DNA from: Chthonobacter rhizosphaerae
GTDB taxonomy: Bacteria; Pseudomonadota; Alphaproteobacteria; Rhizobiales; Pleomorphomonadaceae
Assembly: GCF_013839525.1 (NCBI RefSeq)
Contig: NZ_JACDIS010000003.1
Coordinates: 372,001-436,000, forward strand
Length of the DNA: 64,000 nucleotides
Reading direction: 5' to 3'
The position numbers and the translations under genes are program-made. The notes beneath the pieces were generated by a model. That model ran no database searches. It saw only the letters and a program-made list of their open reading frames with translations, and was not told the origin of the DNA. This document shows positions 24,466 to 31,700 of the stretch, piece after piece. Each line of letters begins with the position of its first letter. Position 1 is the first letter of the stretch.

Positions 24466-25365
24466 ATGACCCAGCGTCCGACCCGACGGTGCTTCACCCT
24501 CATCACGGCAGGCCTCGCCGCCATCGCCGCCTTCGGCCCGGCCGTTCGCGCCGAGGCCGCGTCCACCGGCCGGAAAAGCCCGGAAACCCGGATCGCGGAC
24601 CTGGAGAAGCGGCTCGGCGGCCGGATCGGCGTGGCGGTCGTGGGTGTCCGGTCCGGCCCCCGCTGGACGCACCGGCAGGACGAACGCTTCCCGATGGCGA
24701 GCACGTTCAAGGTGCTGGCCGCCGCCGCCCTCCTCAACCGTGTGGATGCGGGCGCGGAAAGCCTCGACCGGCTCGTCCGCTACCGCAGCCGCGATCTGGT
24801 CACCTACTCGCCGGAGACCGAACGGCACGTGAAGACCGGCATGACCCTGGCGGATCTTTGCCATGCGGCCGTGACCCGGAGCGACAACACCGCCGGCAAT
24901 CTCATCCTCCAGGCGCTCGGCGGCCCGGAGGCCATCACCGCCTTCGCCCGCTCGCTCGGCGACCGCGACACCCGCCTCGACCGCTGGGAGACGGCGCTGA
25001 ACGAGGCGCGTCCGGGCGACCCGCGCGACACCACCACGCCCGCCGCCATGGCGGCGGACCTGCGGGAACTCCTGTTCGGCGGGTCCCTCTCGGACGCGTC
25101 CAGGGAACGTCTCGCCGGCTGGATGATCGCCAACACCACCGGCGATGCGCGCCTGCGCGCCGGCCTGCCTGACGACTGGCGCGTCGGCGACAAGACCGGC
25201 ACGGGCGAGAACGGCGCGACCGCCGACGTCGCCGTCATCTGGCCGGGCGACGGCGAGCCGGTTCTGGCCGCCGTCTACATGGCTGACACCGCCGCGTCGT
25301 TCGACGACCGCAACCGCGCGTTCGCCGAGATCGGCCGCATCCTCGCCGCCGACCTCGACGCCTGA
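24466..25365 (+). CDS. bla: Class A serine beta-lactamase
   Basis: 299 aa with all class A motifs: S79-T-F-K82 (in FPMASTFKVL), S139-D-N141, E175-xx-L-N179 in the omega loop (WETALNEARPGD) and K243-T-G245 (VGDKTGTGENG). The N-terminus has TRRCFTL before a hydrophobic stretch and an Ala-rich cleavage region, a plausible twin-arginine signal, so export to the periplasm. It hydrolyses beta-lactams through an acyl-enzyme at Ser79. Spectrum cannot be told from sequence. Divergent from ampR, so probably inducible. As a chromosomal pair with matching composition it looks native, not recently acquired. Confidence 0.95.
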   Translation: MTQRPTRRCFTLITAGLAAIAAFGPAVRAEAASTGRKSPETRIADLEKRLGGRIGVAVVGVRSGPRWTHRQDERFPMASTFKVLAAAALLNRVDAGAESLDRLVRYRSRDLVTYSPETERHVKTGMTLADLCHAAVTRSDNTAGNLILQALGGPEAITAFARSLGDRDTRLDRWETALNEARPGDPRDTTTPAAMAADLRELLFGGSLSDASRERLAGWMIANTTGDARLRAGLPDDWRVGDKTGTGENGATADVAVIWPGDGEPVLAAVYMADTAASFDDRNRAFAEIGRILAADLDA

Positions 25366-25431
25366 CGACGGTGCCAGGGGCGCTCCCCCGCGCCCCTCGC
25401 CTGCCCACGCCGAACATCGCCATTTCGACCG

Positions 25432-25448
25432 CTCGCCATTTTGGCGAG
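25432..25448. terminator. Short hairpin after bla
   Basis: CTCGCC-ATTTT-GGCGAG, six-base perfect stem, 66 bases beyond the bla stop and 88 before the next start. It could be a weak terminator; no T-run after it. Confidence 0.3.
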
Positions 25449-25536
25449 TGACCGATCGCCGCACACGGCCCGGACGACGGCGCGCGTAGCCTTCCCTCAA
25501 CGATCGCCGAACGGGCGACGCAACAAGGGGTAGGAC

Positions 25537-26208
25537 ATGTCCAAGTTCTTCGGAGAGACCCACCGGCGGTTCCAGGACGAGAACGGCACGCGCCGGCTCG
25601 CCGACCGCCTGGAGGCGCTGGCCCAGCCGACGTTCGACGAGCGCGCCATCGCGTTCGTCCAGTCCGTGCCCATGTTCTTCCTCAGCACCGTGGACGAGAA
25701 CGGCCGCCCGACGGTCTCCTACAAGGGCGGCGCGCCCGGTTTCGTCCGCGTCACGGGCCCGAGCGAGCTCGTCTTCCCGATCTACGACGGGAACGGCATG
25801 TACCTCTCCCTCGGCAACATGGCCGCCAATCCGGAGGTCGGCTTGCTCCTCATCGATTTCGAGCAGCCGAACCGCCTCCGCATCCAGGGCACCGCGGACA
25901 TATCCGACGATGCCGCCCTCCTCGCCCACTATCCGGGCGCCGACTACGCGGTGCGGGTGACGACCACCCAGATCTACGTGAACTGCGGCCGCTACATCCA
26001 CCGCGCCGCCGGCACGACCCTGTCGCCGCACGTGCCCGACACCGAGGGCCGTCAGCCCTTCCCCGCCTGGAAGACGCTGGACCTCTTCGCCGGGACGCTC
26101 CCGGCCGACGACGCCGCCAAGGTGGACCGGCTCGGCGGTCCGATCCCGATGGAGGACTACCGCGGCGAGGCCGATCCCGCCCCCGTGTCGGAAACCAACC
26201 AGGCCTGA
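25537..26208 (+). CDS. Pyridoxamine 5'-phosphate oxidase-family flavoprotein
   Basis: 223 aa with AAGGGGTAGGAC as ribosome binding site. The PPOX split-barrel is visible: ERAIAFVQSVPMFFLSTVDENGRPTVSYKGGAPGFVRV, then FPIYDGNGMYLSLGNMAANPEVGLLLIDF and RLRIQGTADI. These are the FMN-binding strands of general flavin-dependent PPOX proteins, not PdxH itself, which has different substrate motifs. The VNCGRYIHR segment is the usual end of the domain in this subgroup. Likely a cytosolic FMN-dependent reductase or oxidase of unknown substrate. It is monocistronic by spacing. Confidence 0.85.
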   Translation: MSKFFGETHRRFQDENGTRRLADRLEALAQPTFDERAIAFVQSVPMFFLSTVDENGRPTVSYKGGAPGFVRVTGPSELVFPIYDGNGMYLSLGNMAANPEVGLLLIDFEQPNRLRIQGTADISDDAALLAHYPGADYAVRVTTTQIYVNCGRYIHRAAGTTLSPHVPDTEGRQPFPAWKTLDLFAGTLPADDAAKVDRLGGPIPMEDYRGEADPAPVSETNQA

Positions 26209-26876
26209 CGCTTGCCCGCTCGCGGGCCCGGCGGACCGACGCCGCCGCGTCTTGAAACCGCCCGCGGGGCCTCCCATATCACGGCTATCCCAGCGGATAC
26301 TGGTGGACTTCGGCGCGGCGTGCATCAACGCCGCCGCCGTCGCGACCCGGTCAGGACGGATGTACTCCGACCCGGTCTGTTCCCGCGCTCGCCTGATGCT
26401 GCGAGCGCCCGTCTGGTACACCATCAGCCCCCGCCCGTAGCAGGCGCGGCAAGCGGCGCGCAGGCGCCCTTGCCCGTTCGCCCCGGAGCGGGGGCTTTTC
26501 GTTGCCGAGACCTCGGCCGAACCCGGGCCTCGCGCCGCGTTCCGGTCGTGCCATGGTTCAGCAGTCGGACGACCGGACGATCGTCAGCGACGGACGTCAT
26601 CGCCTCCGGACCGGCGATCGGTATGTCAGGACCTGTCTCGAGAGCCCCCGTCCGCCAAGGAAGCGCCGGGCTGCCGGTTCGGCGACAGATCTGGAGGCGG
26701 AGCCTTGGGGACCTTGCCCCAGCCCATCACCCGCAGCGCCGGACCCGCGCCCGAAATGAGCGTGGACGGAATTCGCCGGCGCGGCCGGGCCGCGACTCTC
26801 CACGGGGCGCGACCGGGCATCACGACCGCGCTTTCCCGACCACCAGATGCATGAAGAGAATGGGCTTCAAGAGAAA
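26209..26876. other. 668-base region without a convincing gene; possible structured RNA
   Basis: Short frames on both strands (for example 26252-26440 plus, 26248-26424 minus) have poorer GC third-position bias than true genes here. Between about 26280 and 26480 the sequence folds readily: GGCGCGGCGT / ACGCCGCCGCC hairpin at 26313-26339 and a nine-base direct repeat GACCCGGTC. A terminator-like stem then follows. A small RNA is possible; no known family signature was recognised. Confidence 0.3.
26480..26499 (+). terminator. Terminator-like stem followed by T-run
   Basis: GCCCC ... GGGGC stem with a six-base loop followed by TTTTC on the plus strand. It could end a transcript from the PPOX gene or from a small RNA in the 26.3-26.5 kb region. 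Confidence 0.5.
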
Positions 26877-26953
26877 TGGTACAGCTGCCCCGGCTCGAAC
26901 GGGGGACCTTCGGAGCCACAATCCGACGCTCTAACCAACTGAGCTACAGCTGC
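26877..26953 (-). tRNA. tRNA-His (anticodon GTG)
   Basis: Full cloverleaf on the minus strand with encoded CCA (26877-26879). Acceptor GCAGCTG pairs with CAGCTGT, leaving a G1-U72 wobble and A73. D stem GCTC/GAGC, anticodon stem TCGGA/TCCGA with loop TTGTGGC, anticodon GTG, T stem CCCCG/CGGGG with TTCGAGC loop. A73 with U72 instead of the usual C73 opposite G-1 is the known derived form of many alphaproteobacteria. The base before G1 in the DNA happens to be G. Confidence 0.97.
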
Positions 26954-27034
26954 CTGCGTGAAGCGAGGCGGAACCTAATTTGATCCGAAGGGCATTGCAA
27001 GAGCAAAGACGCCATCACCCCGAAGCCGTTGGCG

Positions 27035-27215
27035 GCGAAGCCCGTTTGGGCCCGGGCGGGGGTCCCGCCCGTCTGGCTCGCGAGCGAAAAGAGACGCCGG
27101 GCGGTTGCCTCGCCCGCCACACTTCCCAGCAAAAGGAGGCGCCGGGCGGGCGTCGCGCCCGCGGGCCTGATCCCCGAACGGAAAAACGCCCGGCGCGGCG
27201 GCACCGGGCGTTTTT
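27035..27215. repeat. Array of four GC-rich hairpins, about 46-48 base spacing
   Basis: Hairpin cores of the form GGGCGG-N-CCGCCC recur at about 27050-27071, 27096-27117, 27141-27161 and 27189-27210. Spacers are related, the second and third sharing an AGC(G)AAAAG(A)G block before GCCGGGCGG. The last unit is the phasin terminator. The whole array fills the gap between tRNA-His and the phasin stop, and I see no gene in it. Confidence 0.55.
27182..27215. terminator. Bidirectional intrinsic terminator after phasin
   Basis: AAAAACGCCCGG, ten-base loop, CCGGGCGTTTTT. The perfect stem has A-run and T-run on both sides, so it works for either strand. It lies 72 bases beyond the stop of the minus-strand phasin gene. 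Confidence 0.85.
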
Positions 27216-27286
27216 CGATGGATCGCCGGTCGCCGGCTTCGGGCCGGCGGCCGGAGAGGGACCCGGCGGGTTGCCGGGCGCGCCGG

Positions 27287-27814
27287 TCAGGCCGCGCGCA
27301 CGTCCTTGAAGATCTTGGTGAAGGCTTCCTTCACCGGCTGCTGGGTCTCGGTCGTGTACTTGGTCAGGAGATCCTGCATCTCCTTGGCCTGCGCCGACAC
27401 GAGATCGAACTGCTGGCGCGCGAAGGCGGTCTGCAGCTCGATGATCTCGGCGACGGACTTGACCGCCAGCACGTCCTTGGCGAAGCGGAAGGTCGCGTCG
27501 GCGTTGGCCTTGGCCGCCTCGATCGCCTTCGCGTTCAGCTCGACGAAGCCGTTGCGGGCCGTCTCGAACTGGTCTTCCAGCATGTCGGTCGCCTCTTCGG
27601 CGGCCGCGCGCATCTTCTCATAGTGTTCCTTGGCCTGCTTGACCGACTTCTCGGCCATGTCCCGGAACACCTCCGGCATTTCGGCCGGAGCCATCGTGAA
27701 GGCCTCCACCGTCTCCGGCTTCGGGGCGGCGGCCAGCTTGGCGGTCCGCACGGTCTTCTCGGCAGCGTCCTTGACCGGCTTCGCCGGGGTGATCTTCTCG
27801 ACCTCATCCACCAT
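27287..27814 (-). CDS. Phasin family protein
   Basis: 175 aa from ATG 27814, with AAGGAG upstream; the frame extends further but without family similarity. After a Lys/Ala/Pro-rich start, residues about 55-170 form an amphipathic helical phasin domain: FRDMAEKSVKQAKEHYEKMRAAAEEATDMLEDQF, FVELNAKAIEAAKANADATFRFAKDVLAVKSVAEIIELQTAFARQQFDLVSAQAKEMQDL. Phasins coat polyhydroxyalkanoate granules. It lies upstream of nothing else on its strand and has its own terminator. A TGC-type palindrome upstream suggests control by PhaR. Confidence 0.9.
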   Translation of the reverse strand: MVDEVEKITPAKPVKDAAEKTVRTAKLAAAPKPETVEAFTMAPAEMPEVFRDMAEKSVKQAKEHYEKMRAAAEEATDMLEDQFETARNGFVELNAKAIEAAKANADATFRFAKDVLAVKSVAEIIELQTAFARQQFDLVSAQAKEMQDLLTKYTTETQQPVKEAFTKIFKDVRAA

Positions 27815-27906
27815 GGCGTTCTCCTTCCGCGTCATGATCATCAGATCGGAGGCTGACACCACTCCGTACACGTCCAGTCCCGATCGCTTCCGCAAATATA
27901 GGCCAA

Positions 27907-27929
27907 GTCATGCTGCAATGCAACATGAC
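27907..27929. promoter_or_regulatory. Candidate PhaR operator upstream of phasin
   Basis: A 23-base near-perfect palindrome: GTCATG, one base, TGC-AAT-GCA, one base, CATGAC. The core CTGC-N3-GCA(A) matches the CTGC-N3-GCAG motif described for the PHA repressor PhaR in Paracoccus. It lies about 95 bases upstream of the phasin ATG. The match is by eye. Confidence 0.5.
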
Positions 27930-27996
27930 CCCGCAGCGCAAAAAGTCTAAGGCCCCGCGTCCGGGCCTTTTCGGGGTGTTCGCACGGCCCGCCGGG

Positions 27997-28404
27997 TCAC
28001 CGCTCGAACGGTTTGGTCAGGTCCTGCGCGGTCCGGATCGCGTTGTCCCCGAACACCCGCGCCTGACGGCCGAGCCGCTGCATCTGGGCTTCCAGGAAGG
28101 CCTTCTGGATGGCGGCGATCTCGGCCGGATCCTTGGCCTTGGAGAGCTGTTCCACGAGGGTGAAGGCCGCTTCGGCCGAGGCGCCGGCGAAATCCAGCGT
28201 CTCGCGGGTCATCTCCTGGAGGTTCGACTGCAGGGAGGCGGCGTTGGTCTCCATCCCGCCGATCGCCTTCTGGGCGAGGCCGAGGGCGTCGTCGAAAGCC
28301 TTGCGGGCCTGGTCGACGGTCTGTTCCGCGGCAGCCCGGAAGCTGCCCGTCGGATCGAGTCCGTCCGGCCCGCCACCCATCCCGGTGCGCTCGTTGCTCG
28401 CCAT
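27997..28404 (-). CDS. Second, shorter phasin-family protein
   Basis: 135 aa from ATG 28404 with AGGAG nine bases upstream. A Gly-rich N-terminus (RTGMGGGPDG) is followed by a helical phasin_2 domain: SFRAAAEQTVDQARKAFDDALGLAQKAIGG, LQSNLQEMTRETLDFAGASAEAAFTLVEQLSKAKDPAEIAAIQKAFLEAQMQRLGRQARVFGDNA. The KDPAEI segment before the last helix aligns with KSVAEI of the neighbouring phasin, so the two are related. It probably associates with PHA granules or membranes. It is 182 bases upstream of the first phasin in the same direction, so cotranscription is possible. Confidence 0.87.
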   Translation of the reverse strand: MASNERTGMGGGPDGLDPTGSFRAAAEQTVDQARKAFDDALGLAQKAIGGMETNAASLQSNLQEMTRETLDFAGASAEAAFTLVEQLSKAKDPAEIAAIQKAFLEAQMQRLGRQARVFGDNAIRTAQDLTKPFER

Positions 28405-28703
28405 GATCGTCTCCTCTCGTCCCGGGGCCGACAAAGGGCCAGGTCGGCCGCATGCCAAGTTCACCACGTTCGATCTCCACAGGCAAACGGGAACGAAAGC
28501 CCGTATCGCCGGGCCCATTAACGGTGATGCCATCCGGCGGCGACGGCGACCGGTCGGAGAGTGGCCTTCCGCGACACGGCGGGGTATTAACGAAGGCTTA
28601 ACGACGCCCGCCTCGGCGCGGCGGCGGAGCCCTGACGCGAAGGCGGCGGGTCTGTATGAGGGGGCGGCCACGCATCCGGCGGGCCGCGAACGGGAGGGAC
28701 GGC

Positions 28704-31700
28704 ATGGCCGACCTGGATGACGTCTTCCTTGCCGCCGCAGCCGATCCGTCGGTTGCGGCCCTGATCGAGGACGTGCGCCCGGTCTTCCTGTTCGACCGCC
28801 GGGGCACCCGGCTCCTGTTCGTCAACGCCGCCGGCGCAGAGCACCTCGGCGTTCGCTCGCTTCACGACCTGGCGGCGCTCGGCTTCTCCGCCGGCCACCC
28901 CACCGCGCGGCGCGTCGCCGCCATCGACGGCCAGCTCGGCCCCGGCGAGGCGCGCACCGACCGGGTGCCCTTGTCGCGCACCCTGGTGCCGCTGACAGTC
29001 GTCTGCCGGGCGAGCCGCTTCCGGTTCGCCGGCACGCGCGGCCTTCTCCTGGTGGTGCTCGACCGGTCGTCGCGCTTCGCCACCGCCGAAGACGCCCGGG
29101 CGGCCTTCGTCGCCCTCTTCGGCTCTCCCGGCGACGCCGGCGCCGCACCGTCAGACGCGGCCGCCGAACCGGACCCGGCCGCCGAACCGGATACGGTCCC
29201 GACCGCCGGAACGGGCGTGGCCGCCGTCCTCGGCGACGGACCCGACGAGAGCGAACCCCGAACCGCCCCCGACCAGCCCGCGCCGGATCCGGAGGACGAC
29301 CTCTCCGAAGCCGAGGCGCCCGCCGTTGTCGCCGAAGCCGAGCCGGCCGTCGTCCTGTCGGACCCGCCGGACGGTCCGCCAGCCTTGCCCCCCGAAGCCG
29401 TCTCAGCCGAAGACGCGCTCTCGGAGCCTGCCGGCGACTATGGCGCCGACTACGGGGTCGAAGACCCGTTCGCCGGAGCGTCGGACCCGGACGTTGCCGG
29501 CTACGGAGCCCGTCCGGACGCGGCGGACGAGGACGCGCCCGACGCGGTCGCCCCGGACGCGGTCGACGACCTCGCGGCGGAGCCGGCCGGCGCCGAACCG
29601 CCCGCCTCGGACGTCCTGACGGTCCTGCCGCCCCGGCTCGCCGCCGCCCTGGAGGATGTGGAGGCCGCCTCGGACCCGGACACCGGCCCGGAGGCGACCA
29701 CGGCCGGCGCATATCCCGCACCGGACGACGCATCGTCCCTGCTCGACGCGCCCCCGACCGCCGAGTCCGTCGCGACGGATCCGTCGGCGACCGCCCCCGC
29801 CGATACCCGTGACACTCGTCTGGCCGACGATCCCCTGGCCAACGATTCCCGAGCCGACGCCCCGCTGGCCGAGACGGCCACCCCGGACCTCATCCCCGCC
29901 CCGGAACCCGTAGAGCCGTCCCCGCCCCACACAGCCGCCGTGACGGACGCGCGGTCCGCCGACCCCGGCTTCGTCTTTCCGGACCACGGCCGCTCGGTGC
30001 GCTTCGTGTTCGAGCTCGATCCGGCGCTCGCCTTCAGCTTCGTGTCGGAGGAGTTCGGCGCCGTGGTCGGGCCCGCCGCCGCGCCCCGGAGCGGCGAGAC
30101 ATGGGCGGACGTGGCCGCCCGCCTCGGCCTCGATCCGCGCGGCCGGATCCAGGCCGCCCTCGCCCGCCACGACACCTTCACCGGCCTCACCGTGGACTGG
30201 CCCGTGGAGGGCGCGCCGCTGCGTCTGCCCGTGGACCTCGCCGGCATGCCGGTGTTCGGCCGGGACCGGGCCTTCAAGGGCTACCGGGGCTTCGGCATCG
30301 CCAAGAGCGGCGCCGCCTTCCCGGCCGCCGATCGCGTGGTCCCCTTCCCCCTGGCCTCCGCCGCGCCGGCACCAGCCCGGTCCCCCGGTCTGGCCGACGC
30401 GCCGGACGCGCCCCTTCCGGAGGTCGCGCCCCCGGCCGAAATCGACTCCCCGGACACGCCGGAGGCTGTCTCGAACCCGGCCCATCCGGCGCCCGCCGAC
30501 GACGACCTCCCGCCGTCCGCCGCGCACACGCCCGATCCCACCGTGATCGACGAGCCCGCCGCCGTCGACGCAGCGCTGTCCGAGCCCTCTCCGGCCGAGC
30601 CGCTGCCGTCCGAGCCGGCAGTGTCCGAGCCCTCTCCGGCCGAGCCCGCGCGCGCGCCGGACCCGCTCTCGGCCGCCCTGGTGGCGGTCGCCGCCGCCGC
30701 GTCCGTGGTCGGCCGCCTGTTCGCTCCGGCTCGGGCCGAGCCGAGCACCGTCGAGCCGCTGCCCTCGCCGGAGGTCACCGGCGAGGCCGATCTCGCCGCC
30801 GCCGAGGCGCCCGCCATCGTGGTGGACGAGCCGGTGATCGTGCTGCCCACCGCCATCGAGGAGCCCGAAAGCGCCGTCATCGGGCTCGATCCGGACCGCA
30901 TCTACGCGGCGGAGTCCCTGCTCTACGGCGCCGGCCCGGACCGCCGGGACGCCGACGAGGCCGAAGTCGCGGAACCGGACGTGGAGGACACGGTCCACCA
31001 CGCCGGCGAGGACCGCTCCGAACCGGCCGCCGGGCCGCATGCCGAGACCGGCTTCGCCCTCGATGCTCCCGACGCCGCCCCGCACACCGTGACCGAGGCG
31101 GACCCCGCCGCCGGGTCGGAGACCTCCGGCGACGCGCCGGATCCCGCTCTGGCCGACGCCATCGTGGCCATCCTGCCGGACGAGCCCGCAGCCGACCTTG
31201 CCGAGGCCGACGTGGTGCTCCAGCCGGAAGAGCCCGCGCAGCCGGACGGCGAGCAGGCCGAGGAAGCCGCCGCACCGGCGGATTTCGTCACCGAGGCAGC
31301 CTCCGCCGAACCCGACGAAGTCCCGTTCGAGCCCGGGCCGCCCCAGCCGGACGACGCCGCCCTCGGCCTCGTCGAGGAGCCGGACCCGTCGGAGGACGAC
31401 GTCGCCTGGAGCGAGCCGCCCCTCGGCGAGGTCGTCCCCGCTTCCATGTCGGCGCGGCCCCTGCCGCCGGAGCCGCTCTACCGGGACACCGACGCTGCCA
31501 TGCGCCAGCTGTCCCGTCCGGAGCGGGAAGCGTTCCAGAAGATCGCCGAGGCCCTCGGCGCCCGGCTGGACGACGGTCACCACGACAGTCGCCAGGACAG
31601 TCGCCCGGATAGTCGCCAAGACAGTCGCCAGGACCGGCAGGCCCCGGCTCCGGCCGTCGATCCGGGGCCGCGGATCCTTGACGACGAGACGGCCCCGGAC

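Noticed and set aside
26248-26424. Minus-strand frame of about 59 codons beginning MVYQTGARS, with a GGGGG-type ribosome site
   Set aside because: Third-position GC is lower than in real genes here and no family was recognised; an equally long plus-strand frame overlaps it, so coding is not supported on either strand.
26280-26499. SRP RNA, 6S RNA or RNase P RNA
   Set aside because: No GGAAG-type SRP apical loop, no RNase P core (GAGGAAAGTCC) and no clear 6S bubble; kept only as an unclassified candidate RNA.
27035-27215. CRISPR array
   Set aside because: Repeats are GC-rich hairpins with related, short spacers and no cas genes; better explained as terminator-like palindromes.
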